From the NCBI GenBank assembly GCA_000621905.1, contig JHXB01000001.1, positions 248,001 through 312,000 of the forward strand: a stretch of DNA of 64,000 nt, written 5' to 3'. This document shows positions 1 to 9,094 of the stretch, in pieces. The notes under the pieces are model-generated. The model did no database searches and was not told where the DNA came from. It saw only the letters and a list, made by a program, of their open reading frames with translations. The position numbers and the translations under genes were made by a program. Source of the DNA: Lachnospiraceae bacterium NC2004. Its GTDB lineage: Bacteria > Bacillota > Clostridia > Lachnospirales > Lachnospiraceae. Every line of letters starts with the position of its first letter. Positions within the stretch are counted from its first letter, which is position 1.

Positions 1-1527
1 TTAAAGCTTGACAGAGTTGGAATTAAGGATGATTTTTACGAGCTTGGCGGCGATTCGCTAGGCGCAATCAATATGGTTGTTGAGAGTGGACTTAACGGAC
101 TTAATGTCTCGCACATTTTCAGAGGAAGATGCGTCGAGAATATTGCTAAGTTATACGAGGAGAGCCACATTGAAGATGATGGAGTTTCGCCTGATGTTGT
201 CAATGAAGAGGCTATGAAGAGGGAGCATTCATTAACTCCCGAACAGCTTTATATGTTTGATTATCAGCTTTATACTCCAAAGTCTACCATGTACAACCTT
301 TTTTCGATGCTTAAGGTGGACCTTGATATATTTGATATGGAGGAGATGGCGGCTGCTTTAAAGAACACAATCGCCAATCATCCTGCACTTCTTACCGAGT
401 ATTACTTTAACAAAGATGGTGAGGTTGTGCAGAAGTACAACCCTGATCGTTTAGAGGATATAAGAGTTGAGAATATAAGTGAGTTTGAATTTAATCAGAT
501 TAAAGATACCCTGGTTATGCCTTTTAAGCTGACCAATTCAAGGCTTTACAGAGCGAGAGTGTTTAAGACGGAGAAGGCGGGATATGTGTTCTTTGATGTT
601 CACCATTCTCTTTTTGACGGTACTTCGTTTAAGGTGTTTATGGCTAATATTGTTAAGTCATACATGGGCATGCCTTTAGATAAAGATTATTATTACCTGA
701 TTCTTGATAGACGAGAGAAAGAGCAGCATACAGAGTTTTATAACGAGGCTAAGGATTATTTTGAAAATGCTTACGACAATGTTGACTGGTCGGTTAAACC
801 TGATATCGATCATGAGTCACGAGAGAACAGTTTCGGTGAGTTGCTTACCTCGCTTGAAATCAGTAATGCCGAGATGAGTGAGATAGAGAGAAGTTTTAGG
901 ATTACCAGAAATGAATTCTTTATAACTGCCGCAATCCTGGCGATATCATTTTACAATAAGAAAGATGATGTCAAGATGTCATGGATTTACAATGGTCGAG
1001 AAGATGTAAGGTCTATGGGAAGTGTCGGACTACTCTTTAGGGATCTTCCTGTTGCTTTACGACTTAACAATGACAGAACTTTAAGAGATCTATATCTTGA
1101 TGTTCATGAGCAGGTTTCAAAAGCCATCAAGTACAGCTGTTATCCTTATGTCGATAAGGACGCACAGGTTGTAGCCAATGATGTAGCTTATCTTTTGTAT
1201 CAGCAGGATATGAGAGACGGCGGTGACTTTGGCGATATGGAGATTGAGACTGTTGAAATCAGGCAGAATCAGGCGGCTTCACAGACTGTCCTTGATATAG
1301 AGATACTTGACGGTGAGGAAGGTTTAGAGACTATGATCGATTATGCCTCAAGCAGGTATAATGATGAGAGCATGGTGAAGTTTAAGGATTTATTCTTAAG
1401 AACTGCCCATGCGATGGTTAAGTATACCGATCAGCATGATGTAACTGTCGGGGAACTTAAGAAAGAGACTGTAGAAGACGAAGGACTGCTTAAGAAGTTC
1501 GTAAGTATCTTTAAGAGAAAGGAATAA
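1..1527 (+). CDS. Nonribosomal peptide synthetase, C-terminal part (carrier + condensation domains), cut by window edge
   Basis: The frame is open from base 1, so the gene is read through the edge and not from the internal ATG at 73. Residues 1-60 are the end of a peptidyl-carrier domain with the phosphopantetheine site GGDSL (Ser19, bases 55-57). Residues about 75-480 are a condensation domain carrying the amide-forming motif HHSLFDG (His201, His202, Asp206, Gly207). No adenylation or thioesterase domain follows, and the protein ends in a short lysine-rich tail. It therefore joins or transfers carrier-bound aminoacyl groups, but the substrate and product lie upstream and cannot be told. The MATE exporter starts 3 bases after the stop, which suggests one transcript and export of the product. 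A C-terminal condensation domain without thioesterase may transfer the chain to an external acceptor; that is inference. Confidence 0.85.
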   Translation, partial: LKLDRVGIKDDFYELGGDSLGAINMVVESGLNGLNVSHIFRGRCVENIAKLYEESHIEDDGVSPDVVNEEAMKREHSLTPEQLYMFDYQLYTPKSTMYNLFSMLKVDLDIFDMEEMAAALKNTIANHPALLTEYYFNKDGEVVQKYNPDRLEDIRVENISEFEFNQIKDTLVMPFKLTNSRLYRARVFKTEKAGYVFFDVHHSLFDGTSFKVFMANIVKSYMGMPLDKDYYYLILDRREKEQHTEFYNEAKDYFENAYDNVDWSVKPDIDHESRENSFGELLTSLEISNAEMSEIERSFRITRNEFFITAAILAISFYNKKDDVKMSWIYNGREDVRSMGSVGLLFRDLPVALRLNNDRTLRDLYLDVHEQVSKAIKYSCYPYVDKDAQVVANDVAYLLYQQDMRDGGDFGDMEIETVEIRQNQAASQTVLDIEILDGEEGLETMIDYASSRYNDESMVKFKDLFLRTAHAMVKYTDQHDVTVGELKKETVEDEGLLKKFVSIFKRKE

Positions 1528-1530
1528 AAA

Positions 1531-2892
1531 GTGAGTGATATTACTAACATGACTCCCGAAGAGGAGAGTGAGTTATCTAAAGACTTTAATCTCTTTTCGC
1601 TAATGGGATTTGTTTTCCCGAGTGTGTTTGCATTTGTCTTTATCGCTGTATATCAGATGGTTGACGGTTACTTCATCAAGAAGTTCGTAGGAGAACTTGC
1701 GATTGCTGCAGTTGATTTATATTACCCGGTTATCAGTCTGTTTATTGCGATAGGAATCATGCTCGGTACCGGTGGCAACGCCGTAATTGTCAAAAAAATA
1801 GGCGAAGGTAAGGTTAAAGAAGCGGGGGAGACGTTTTCGGCGACGTTTATATTTACGGTGTTATTAAGCGTGGGCTTAAGTGTCATTTGCATTGCGTTTG
1901 ATGATCCTATAATGAAAATGTGTGGGGCGACGGCGGGGAATATAGAGTATTTGAGGCCGTATTACAGGGTGCTTAGTATATTTGCAATTTCGATTATTCT
2001 TCAATCGGAGCTTGGAATCCTGATTATCGGAGAGGGCAAATCAGTTATTGCGGCTATAGTGATTATCGTCGGAGGCGTGTTAAACTGCGTTCTTGATTAC
2101 ATTTTCATGAGCAGGTTCGATATGGGGATTATGGGAGCTGCGGTTGCTACCGTAATCGGATATATGAGCACAATTGTCTATGCTGTATACTATTACATGA
2201 TAGGCAAGAAGAGCGTTTACACATTTAAACCGGTCAGAATCAAGCTTAAAGAGATAGGATGGATATGCTTTAACGGTTCGTCCGATATGGTTTCTAACCT
2301 TGCCGGCGGCGTTACGGCGCTTATGATGAATCATTTGATTTATAAATATTACGGTGAGATTGGTGTCAGTGCGCTGACCATTATCCTTTATTTTAACTTC
2401 TTTATGGAGGCTATATTTATGGGGATGACATCGGCGGTTGAGCCGATATTCAGCTATCATTACGGCACCGGCAATACAGATATGAGGAAGCGTATTTTTA
2501 AGCTTTCTAACATATGGATTATTGTATGGAGTGTGGTTATATTCGTTTCAATATTCATTTTCAACGAAAATGTTGTCGGCGTGTTCTTTGATAAGGGAAC
2601 GAAGATATTTGATATAACCTTAAACGGTCTTATGATATCCCTTTTTGCGTGTGTGTTCCTTGGATTTAATACATTTTTCTCAGGGTTGTTCACTGCATTT
2701 TCTAACGGGCTGATATCGGCGACGCTGTCGTTTGTGAGATCGTTAGTTATACTGGTTTTGTGTCTTTTGATACTTCCAAAGTTCTTTGGTGGCAACGGGG
2801 TGTGGGCTGCGTGGCCGGTTGCGGAAGTGTTATCGATGATTGTATGTATTGTTTTTATACTAAAATATAAAGACAAATACGAATATATGTGA
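1531..2892 (+). CDS. MATE family efflux transporter
   Basis: A 453-residue polytopic membrane protein with about 12 hydrophobic segments in two halves, the normal size for MATE (multidrug and toxin extrusion) proteins, which expel organic molecules against Na+ or H+ entry. The segment with MVDGYFIKKFVGE near residue 45 and the internal repeat around residue 270 fit the DinF-like branch common in Clostridia. The start is GTG at 1531, with AAAGGA at 1518-1523 as ribosome site. It follows the NRPS gene by 3 bases and is followed by a STAS-domain gene, so the likely cargo is the NRPS product. The substrate is not proven by sequence. Residues 5-25 are acidic and cytoplasmic. Confidence 0.85.
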   Translation: MSDITNMTPEEESELSKDFNLFSLMGFVFPSVFAFVFIAVYQMVDGYFIKKFVGELAIAAVDLYYPVISLFIAIGIMLGTGGNAVIVKKIGEGKVKEAGETFSATFIFTVLLSVGLSVICIAFDDPIMKMCGATAGNIEYLRPYYRVLSIFAISIILQSELGILIIGEGKSVIAAIVIIVGGVLNCVLDYIFMSRFDMGIMGAAVATVIGYMSTIVYAVYYYMIGKKSVYTFKPVRIKLKEIGWICFNGSSDMVSNLAGGVTALMMNHLIYKYYGEIGVSALTIILYFNFFMEAIFMGMTSAVEPIFSYHYGTGNTDMRKRIFKLSNIWIIVWSVVIFVSIFIFNENVVGVFFDKGTKIFDITLNGLMISLFACVFLGFNTFFSGLFTAFSNGLISATLSFVRSLVILVLCLLILPKFFGGNGVWAAWPVAEVLSMIVCIVFILKYKDKYEYM

Positions 2893-2928
2893 TAGAATTA
2901 TAAGAGTTGATGAAAGTGAGGTTTTAAC

Positions 2929-3225
2929 ATGGATATTAAGATTGACAGAGATGGAAGCAAGATGGTTATGACCGTTTCGGGAAGGATTGATACATTGACA
3001 GCACCTGAGCTTACCGCTAAGAAGAGCGAGCTTGACGGGGTTGAAGATTTAATATTAGATATTACAGATGTTGATTACATTTCCTCAGCAGGACTTAGAG
3101 CTTTACTTACTTTTGAACAGATTATGGAGGATCAAGGTGAACTTAAGCTTAGAGGTGTGTGCAGCAATGTAATGGATATATTTGAGATTACCGGTTTTTC
3201 GGAGATGTTTACTATTATTGAATAA
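2929..3225 (+). CDS. STAS-domain protein, anti-sigma-factor-antagonist (SpoIIAA/RsbV) type
   Basis: A single-domain 98-residue protein covering a complete STAS fold. The phosphorylation loop reads YISSAGLRALL, and Ser53 is the equivalent of the serine phosphorylated by SpoIIAB/RsbW kinases in the partner-switching family. In that family the unphosphorylated form binds the kinase and frees its client. No kinase or sigma factor lies beside it; the neighbours are a MATE exporter (36 bases upstream) and glmM (40 bases downstream). The ribosome site GTGAGG lies 8 bases before the ATG. The partner is unknown; the RsbW-like domain fused to the MATE protein at 12335 is one candidate, by inference only. 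Confidence 0.85.
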   Translation: MDIKIDRDGSKMVMTVSGRIDTLTAPELTAKKSELDGVEDLILDITDVDYISSAGLRALLTFEQIMEDQGELKLRGVCSNVMDIFEITGFSEMFTIIE

Positions 3226-3265
3226 TTATACGGGTTAATGATGTGCTTAAGAAAGGAATGGGTGT

Positions 3266-4597
3266 ATGAAGTATTTTGGAACAGACGGATTTAGAGGCAG
3301 AGTTAATGATGTGCTTCGTTTAGAGCATGCTATTAAGATTGGAGAATACTTAGGACACTATTATAAAGGTGTTAATCCTAACGCTAAGATTGTGATTGGT
3401 AAGGATACGAGAAAGTCAAGCTACATGTTTGAGTATGCGCTGTCTGCAGGTATTGTATCTATGGGGGCGGATGTATATCTTATGCATGTTACCACGACTC
3501 CTTGTGTGTCTTACATTACCAAGAAGAACGGATTTGACTGTGGTATCATGATTACTGCAAGTCACAATCCTTTTCATGACAACGGTATCAAGATTATAGA
3601 TTCCAACGGAGACAAGATGAAGGACGATTTCCTTCAGGAGGTAGAGGACTATATTGACGGTAAGATTACTGTTGATTGCCCTTTAGATACCGGTAAATGC
3701 TACGATTATCTCTTTGGTCGTAACGAGTATGTCAAGCATTTGATTGATATTCCGACCGAGTCGTTCAAGGGATATAAGATTGGTTTGGATTGTGCGAACG
3801 GAGCTTCATTCTCTGTCGCATCCAACATATTTAACCTGCTTGGTGCAGATGTATTTGTAATCAATAATCAGCCTGATGGCGAGAATATCAATGTCAAATG
3901 TGGCTCGACATGCCCTGAGATTCTTCAGGATTACGTTGTTAAGAATGGTCTTGATGTCGGTTTTGCATTTGACGGAGATGCGGACAGATGTATGATGGTT
4001 GACGAGCAGGGTAAGTTAGTTGACGGAGACGGTATCATTTACGTTATATCCAAGTATCTTAAGCTTCACTCCAAGCTCAACAAGGACACTGTTGTCGCGA
4101 CTGTTATGTCTAATATCGGACTCACCAAGTCACTTAAACTTCAGGGTATCAATATTGTTCAGACAGATGTAGGTGACAAGTATGTTGCCGAGGCTATGTT
4201 TGACAACGGATATGTAGTCGGCGGAGAGCAGTCGGGACATATTATCTTAGGTGATTACGCTACAACCGGAGACGGTATCTTAACTGCGTTGATGCTCACT
4301 AACATCTTGGTTTCTTCTAAGGCTGTTGCTTCATCGCTTACTGCAGGTTTAGAGATATTCCCACAGCAGCTTGTCAATGTTAGTGTTCCTGACAAGGACG
4401 CGGTTATGAAGGATGAGGAGCTTCTTAAGTCGCTTGATGAGTGCAATAAAGAACTTGACGGGTCAGGTAGAGTGCTTCTTCGTAAGAGCGGTACAGAGCC
4501 TTTGATTAGAATTATGGTTGAAGCTGAGACTGAAGAGAAGTGTGCAGAGATTATCGACAAGTACAAGAAGTATGTAGAGGAGCATTTCGTAAGCTAG
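3266..4597 (+). CDS. glmM: Phosphoglucosamine mutase (alpha-phosphohexomutase family)
   Basis: Interconverts glucosamine-6-phosphate and glucosamine-1-phosphate on the route to UDP-N-acetylglucosamine and peptidoglycan. All four family signatures are present: the phosphoserine loop TASHNPFHDNG (Ser99), the Mg loop AFDGDADRC, the sugar-binding GGEQSGHI and the phosphate-binding RKSGTEPLIR near the C-terminus. The GEQSGH form and the length of 443 residues favour GlmM over phosphomannomutase, although the two families overlap. The ribosome site AAGAAAGGAATG precedes the ATG. It ends at a rho-independent terminator (4622-4660), so it may close the NRPS-MATE-STAS transcript, or be read from its own unseen promoter. 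Confidence 0.85.
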   Translation: MKYFGTDGFRGRVNDVLRLEHAIKIGEYLGHYYKGVNPNAKIVIGKDTRKSSYMFEYALSAGIVSMGADVYLMHVTTTPCVSYITKKNGFDCGIMITASHNPFHDNGIKIIDSNGDKMKDDFLQEVEDYIDGKITVDCPLDTGKCYDYLFGRNEYVKHLIDIPTESFKGYKIGLDCANGASFSVASNIFNLLGADVFVINNQPDGENINVKCGSTCPEILQDYVVKNGLDVGFAFDGDADRCMMVDEQGKLVDGDGIIYVISKYLKLHSKLNKDTVVATVMSNIGLTKSLKLQGINIVQTDVGDKYVAEAMFDNGYVVGGEQSGHIILGDYATTGDGILTALMLTNILVSSKAVASSLTAGLEIFPQQLVNVSVPDKDAVMKDEELLKSLDECNKELDGSGRVLLRKSGTEPLIRIMVEAETEEKCAEIIDKYKKYVEEHFVS

Positions 4598-4621
4598 TCT
4601 CATTTATTATAATTGACTATA

Positions 4622-4660
4622 GGCGCATGGATATCATCTTGATATTTCGTGCGCTTTTTT
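4622..4660 (+). terminator. Rho-independent terminator after glmM
   Basis: An inverted repeat GCGCA..TGCGC, with an inner arm ATATCA-TCT-TGATAT, is followed by six T. It ends the upstream transcription unit and lies inside the 5' extension of the next open frame, which is a reason to choose the later start (4689) for that gene. Confidence 0.8.
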
Positions 4661-4688
4661 GTTGTCTATATTGATTTATGGTGGTACA

Positions 4689-5888
4689 ATGTGTTCTGCT
4701 ATGAATAAAGTATATACGAATATTATCAAATTTATCAAAAAAGAGACGGTTCTCACGATTTCGTGGGTTCTCGCAATTATATCGATGTTTATTGTAAAGC
4801 CGGATGCCAAGTATGTAGAATACATTGATTTTAGGTCGTTAGCGACGCTTTGGTGTCTGATGATAGTCGTTGCAGGTTTTACTGACTGTGGAACATTTGA
4901 CAGAATAGGAAGGAAAATGTTGCTTTCAACCAAGTATGTGTGGCAGCTTGTTCTGCTGCTGGTTGCGCTTCCGTTTTTCTTTTCGATGTTTATAACCAAT
5001 GATGTTGCACTTTTAACATTTGTCCCATTCTCAATACATATTGTGAAGATGAGCGAGAAAGACGAATTGCTGATACCTATAGTTGCATTTCAGACTCTGG
5101 CCGCCAATCTTGGAAGTATGTTCACTCCGATAGGCAATCCGCAGAATATATATCTGTACGGAATATCGGGTATGACTATAGGAGACTTCTTATACCTTAT
5201 GGCGCCTTACATCTGTATGTCGGTTCTTTTGCTTGCTTTGGGCATGGTTTCTATCAAAGGTAAGAGGAAGAGTATATTTGCTGATGAAGCCAAGAGACAG
5301 TCCATGTCAGATTATCTTAATACTGCAAATGATGACGACAACCATATAAAATGTGAGATTATATACGGCGCAATGTTTATGGTTGCGGTGCTTTCGGTGG
5401 CATTTCCAAAGGTGTTGTGGTATCCGATTGTGTGTGCGGTGATACTTATAATCAGTTTCGTTGTAAACAGAAAGCTTATTGTGAGCATTGATTACGCGCT
5501 ACTTTTTACATTTGTCGGATTCTTCGTATTTACCGGTAATCTTGAGAGGATAGGAGAGGTTAGGAACTTCTTGGTGTCTTTGGTTGAAGGACACGAGATG
5601 GCAGCGGGTATCATATCGTCACAGCTCATAAGCAATGTACCTGCGGCGCTTCTTTTGTCGGATTTTACGGACGATATAAGGAGGCTGATTGTCGCTGTAA
5701 ACCTTGGAGGGCTTGGAACGCTTATCGCTTCGATGGCAAGCCTTATCTCATTTAAGCTCCTTGCACACAGAAGAAATGAGATGAAAGGTAGATATTTAGT
5801 CTATTTTACGGTTGTGAGTGTAGTCTTTTTGGCGGTTCTTTGCGCATTTCATATCTTCAATGCGGAGTATGGATTTTTCGTAGAGTAG
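4689..5888 (+). CDS. ArsB/NhaD-type (SLC13-like) ion permease
   Basis: About 399 residues with roughly 10-11 hydrophobic helices. The motif FTPIGNPQNIYL in the first half and SNVPAALLLSD in the second are the two re-entrant-loop signatures of the ion-transporter superfamily that includes ArsB, NhaD and SLC13 carboxylate carriers. The sequence does not tell the substrate (Na+/H+, arsenite or dicarboxylate). The open frame extends back to a TTG at 4659, but that region is the glmM terminator. The ATG at 4689 after GGTGG is preferred, with 4701 as an alternative. The ribosome site is weak. No partner gene lies beside it, and the butyrate operon begins 174 bases downstream. Confidence 0.75.
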   Translation: MCSAMNKVYTNIIKFIKKETVLTISWVLAIISMFIVKPDAKYVEYIDFRSLATLWCLMIVVAGFTDCGTFDRIGRKMLLSTKYVWQLVLLLVALPFFFSMFITNDVALLTFVPFSIHIVKMSEKDELLIPIVAFQTLAANLGSMFTPIGNPQNIYLYGISGMTIGDFLYLMAPYICMSVLLLALGMVSIKGKRKSIFADEAKRQSMSDYLNTANDDDNHIKCEIIYGAMFMVAVLSVAFPKVLWYPIVCAVILIISFVVNRKLIVSIDYALLFTFVGFFVFTGNLERIGEVRNFLVSLVEGHEMAAGIISSQLISNVPAALLLSDFTDDIRRLIVAVNLGGLGTLIASMASLISFKLLAHRRNEMKGRYLVYFTVVSVVFLAVLCAFHIFNAEYGFFVE

Positions 5889-5928
5889 AATTGCCCTAAA
5901 AGCCTCTAAAATTATGGTGAAATTAAAT

Positions 5929-5946
5929 ATGTTAAAAATTTAACAA
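5929..5946 (+). promoter_or_regulatory. Rex operator (redox-sensing repressor site) upstream of thl
   Basis: The 18-base inverted repeat ATGTTAA-AAAT-TTAACAA matches the clostridial Rex consensus TTGTTAA-N4-TTAACAA at 13 of 14 defined positions. Rex is a repressor released from DNA by NADH, and butyrate operons are known Rex targets in Clostridia. The site ends 8 bases before the -35 box of the thl promoter, centred near -52 relative to the expected start. Confidence 0.75.
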
Positions 5947-5954
5947 AATAATCG

Positions 5955-5983
5955 TTGCATAGAGATACAAAATGTGATAATAT
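5955..5983 (+). promoter_or_regulatory. Sigma-A promoter of the butyrate operon
   Basis: TTGCAT (5955-5960), 17 bases, TAATAT (5978-5983). Transcription would start near 5990, giving a leader of about 70 bases before thl. It is the only good match in the 174-base gap, and no hairpin or riboswitch is visible in the leader. Confidence 0.7.
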
Positions 5984-6062
5984 ATTGATAATTCGGTGAC
6001 TAGGCTTAATTTTATGCATTTTCATCGTAATACACATTATATTTTTATGGAGGTTTCACATT

Positions 6063-7259
6063 ATGTCAAAGAAAGTAGTTTTAGCAGGCGCATGTCGTAC
6101 CGCTATCGGTACCATGGGTGGATCACTTTCAAGCATTCCAGCAGCTGAGTTAGGCTCAATTGTTATCAAGGAAGCTTTGAATCGTGCCGGTGTTCCTAGC
6201 GAGAAGGTTGATCATGTTTACATGGGTTGCGTAATCCAGGCTGGACAGGGTCAGAACGTTGCTCGTCAGGCATCATTAAAGGCAGGTCTTCCTATTGAGA
6301 CTCCTGCAGTTACTATCAACGTTGTTTGTGGTTCAGGTCTTAACTGCGTTAACATGGCTGCACAGATGATTCAGGCTGGAGATGCTGACATCGTTGTAGC
6401 AGGTGGTATGGAGAACATGTCTATGGCTCCATTTGCACTTCCTAACGGACGTTACGGTTACAGAATGACATGGCCAAGCCAGAGCCAGGGAGCTTTGGTT
6501 GACACTATGGTTAAGGATGCTCTTTGGGATGCATTCAACGATTACCACATGATCAAGACTGCTGATAATGTAGCTGAGCAGTGGGGACTTACAAGAGAAG
6601 AGCTTGATGAGTTCGCAGCTAACAGCCAGCAGAAGGCATGCAAGGCAATCGCTGATGGCGCATTCAAGAAGGAGATTGTTCCTGTAGAGATTAAGAAGAA
6701 GAAAGAGACAGTTGTATTCGACACAGACGAGGGACCTCGTCAGGGTGTTACTGCTGAGTCACTTGCTAAGCTTCGTGCACTTTATCCAGATGGAGTTGTT
6801 ACAGCAGGTAACGCATCAGGTATCAACGATGGTGCTGCAGCCGTTGTTGTAATGAGCGAAGAGAAGGCTAAGGAGCTTGGCGTTAAGCCTATGGCTACAT
6901 TCGTAGCTGGAGCGCTTGCAGGTGTTGCACCTGAGATCATGGGTGTTGGTCCTGTTGCAGCCTCTAGAAAGGCTATGGATAAGGCTGGATACAAGATCGA
7001 AGATTTCGATGTTATCGAGGCTAACGAGGCATTTGCTGCACAGTCAGTTGCAGTTGGTAAGGATCTTGGCATTGATGTTGAGAAGCAGCTTAACCCACGT
7101 GGTGGTGCTATCGCTTTGGGTCATCCTGTTGGAGCTTCAGGATGTCGTATCCTTGTTACACTTCTTCATGAGATGGAAGATAATGACCTTAAGAAGGGTC
7201 TTGCAACACTTTGTATCGGTGGCGGTATGGGATGTGCTACCATCGTTGAGAGAGATTAA
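6063..7259 (+). CDS. thl: Acetyl-CoA acetyltransferase (thiolase)
   Basis: Condenses two acetyl-CoA to acetoacetyl-CoA, the first committed step to butyryl-CoA in the cytoplasm. At 398 residues it has the usual thiolase length. The acyl-accepting Cys89 lies in NVVCGSGLN, the [10 protein letters not shown] motif supplies the active-site His, and the second catalytic Cys lies in GGGMGCA near the C-terminus. A GGAGG site precedes the ATG. First gene of thl-crt-hbd-bcd-etfB-etfA. Its codon use is strongly biased to GGT, GCT, CTT and AAG, unlike the flanking permease, as expected for a very highly expressed enzyme. Confidence 0.97.
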   Translation: MSKKVVLAGACRTAIGTMGGSLSSIPAAELGSIVIKEALNRAGVPSEKVDHVYMGCVIQAGQGQNVARQASLKAGLPIETPAVTINVVCGSGLNCVNMAAQMIQAGDADIVVAGGMENMSMAPFALPNGRYGYRMTWPSQSQGALVDTMVKDALWDAFNDYHMIKTADNVAEQWGLTREELDEFAANSQQKACKAIADGAFKKEIVPVEIKKKKETVVFDTDEGPRQGVTAESLAKLRALYPDGVVTAGNASGINDGAAAVVVMSEEKAKELGVKPMATFVAGALAGVAPEIMGVGPVAASRKAMDKAGYKIEDFDVIEANEAFAAQSVAVGKDLGIDVEKQLNPRGGAIALGHPVGASGCRILVTLLHEMEDNDLKKGLATLCIGGGMGCATIVERD

Positions 7260-7271
7260 TTAGAACTTTAT

Positions 7272-7307
7272 ATATCTGTGGGTTAATACCATTTAATCCA
7301 CAGATAT
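7272..7307 (+). other. Strong hairpin between thl and crt
   Basis: Arms 7272-7286 and 7293-7307 pair over 15 consecutive positions (one G-U) with a 6-base loop. No T-run follows (TGTTATGTTT), so it is a poor terminator. Such intercistronic hairpins often set a 3' end for, or stabilise, the upstream message; here it could raise thl over the rest of the operon. Confidence 0.75.
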
Positions 7308-7334
7308 TGTTATGTTTATTTAGGAGATTTAACT

Positions 7335-8126
7335 ATGGAATTTATTACTTATGAGCAGGAAGGGTTTGTAGGCGTTCTTACAATCAATCGTCCACAGGCA
7401 CTTAATGCACTTAACAGTCAGGTTCTTGATGAGTTATCAGAGGCACTTGACAATATCGATGTTAATGAGACCAGAGCTTTGATTCTTACCGGTGCTGGTG
7501 AGAAGAGTTTTGTTGCAGGTGCTGATATCGGAGAGATGAGCACTTTGACCAAGGCTGAAGGAGAGGCTTTCGGTAAGAAGGGTAACGATGTATTCTTAAA
7601 GCTTGAGAAGCTTCCTATCCCTACTATTGCTGCTGTTAACGGTTTTGCTTTGGGTGGTGGATGCGAGATCAGCATGAGCTGTGATATCAGAATCTGTTCA
7701 GAGAATGCCATTTTTGGTCAGCCTGAGGTAGGACTTGGAATCACCCCTGGTTTCGGTGGCACTCAAAGACTTGCAAGACTTGTTAGTCCAGGTATGGCTA
7801 AGCAGCTTATCTATACAGCTCGTAACATCAAGGCTGACGAGGCTTATAGAATCGGTCTTGTTAATGCTGTATATCCAATCGAGGAGCTTATGGATAACGC
7901 TAAGAAGATGGCTGACACCATCGCTAAGAATGCTCCTATCGCAGTAAGAAACTGCAAGAAGGCTATTAACGACGGTTTACAGGTTGGTATCGATGAGGCT
8001 GTTGTTATCGAAGAGAAGCTTTTTGGTGACTGTTTCGAGACAGAAGACCAGAAGGCAGGTATGGGTAACTTCCTTGAGAAGGACAAAGAGAAGAAGCTTA
8101 AGGTTGTTCCATTCCAGAATAAGTAA
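7335..8126 (+). CDS. crt: 3-hydroxybutyryl-CoA dehydratase (crotonase)
   Basis: Dehydrates 3-hydroxybutyryl-CoA to crotonyl-CoA. The 263-residue crotonase-fold protein has the oxyanion-hole segments AGADIGEM and NGFALGGGCE. The two catalytic glutamates of enoyl-CoA hydratases are at Glu111 (GGGCE) and Glu131 (GQPEVGLG). The ribosome site TAGGAG stands 9 bases before the ATG. It sits second in the butyrate operon, 75 bases after thl across the hairpin, and 31 bases before hbd. Expression should follow the Rex-linked promoter upstream of thl. Confidence 0.97.
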   Translation: MEFITYEQEGFVGVLTINRPQALNALNSQVLDELSEALDNIDVNETRALILTGAGEKSFVAGADIGEMSTLTKAEGEAFGKKGNDVFLKLEKLPIPTIAAVNGFALGGGCEISMSCDIRICSENAIFGQPEVGLGITPGFGGTQRLARLVSPGMAKQLIYTARNIKADEAYRIGLVNAVYPIEELMDNAKKMADTIAKNAPIAVRNCKKAINDGLQVGIDEAVVIEEKLFGDCFETEDQKAGMGNFLEKDKEKKLKVVPFQNK

Positions 8127-8157
8127 TTAATATATTTTATAAAAGGAGGATTTTACA

Positions 8158-8997
8158 ATGAAGGTTGGCGTTATTGGCGCAGGAACTATGGGTTCCGGAA
8201 TCGCACAGGCATTTGCAATGACTGATGGATATGAGGTTTATTTATGCGATATCAAGCAGGAGTTTGCTGATGGCGGTAAAGCTAAGATTGAGAAGAACAT
8301 CAATTTCTTAGTTGGTAAAGAGAAGATCACCAAGGAGAAGGGTGATGAGATATTAGGTAAGATCAAAACTGGTCTTAAGGATATCTGTACTGATGCAGAT
8401 CTCGTTATCGAGGTTGCTCCTGAGAGCATGCAGATCAAGAAAGATACATTTAAAGAGCTTATGGACATCGTTCCTAAGGATTGTATCTTCGCATCTAACA
8501 CTTCTTCACTTTCAATCACTGAGATTGGTGCAGGTCTTGACCGCCCAATGATCGGTATGCATTTCTTCAACCCTGCTGACAGAATGAAGCTTGTTGAGGT
8601 TATTGCAGGTCAGAACACACCTGATGATCTTGTTGCTAAGATCAAGAAGATCTCTGAGGAGATTGGTAAGACACCTGTTGAGGTTAAGGAAGCTCCTGGT
8701 TTCGTTGTTAACCGTATCCTTATCCCAATGATCAATGAGGCTATCGGTATCTATGCTGAGGGCATCGCTTCTGTTGAGGATATCGACACAGCTATGAAGC
8801 TTGGTGCATCTCATCCAATGGGACCTCTTGCTCTTGGAGATTTAGTTGGTCTTGATATTGTTCTTGCTATTATGGAAGTACTTCAGGCTGAGACCGGCGA
8901 TCCTAAGTATCGTCCACATCCACTTCTTAGAAAGATGGTTCGTGCTGGTAAGCTTGGACGCAAGTCAGGAGAGGGATTCTACGACTACAGCAAGTAA
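8158..8997 (+). CDS. hbd: 3-hydroxybutyryl-CoA dehydrogenase
   Basis: Reduces acetoacetyl-CoA to (S)-3-hydroxybutyryl-CoA with NAD(P)H. The N-terminal Rossmann domain begins with [15 protein letters not shown]. The catalytic region [14 protein letters not shown] carries the essential His near residue 139, and APGFVVNRI leads into the helical dimerisation domain. The 279-residue length is typical of the bacterial single-function enzyme. An AAAGGAGG site is placed 8 bases before the ATG. It lies third in the operon and is separated from bcd by 97 bases that hold two weak hairpins (about 9009-9031 and 9045-9063). Confidence 0.97.
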   Translation: MKVGVIGAGTMGSGIAQAFAMTDGYEVYLCDIKQEFADGGKAKIEKNINFLVGKEKITKEKGDEILGKIKTGLKDICTDADLVIEVAPESMQIKKDTFKELMDIVPKDCIFASNTSSLSITEIGAGLDRPMIGMHFFNPADRMKLVEVIAGQNTPDDLVAKIKKISEEIGKTPVEVKEAPGFVVNRILIPMINEAIGIYAEGIASVEDIDTAMKLGASHPMGPLALGDLVGLDIVLAIMEVLQAETGDPKYRPHPLLRKMVRAGKLGRKSGEGFYDYSK

Positions 8998-9094
8998 TTA
9001 TGAATTAATAGGCGATAGATTATCTAAGCCTTTAATGACTATAACCGGGCGATAACATTTGCCCAATATAAAATAATACGGAGGAATTTATAAG

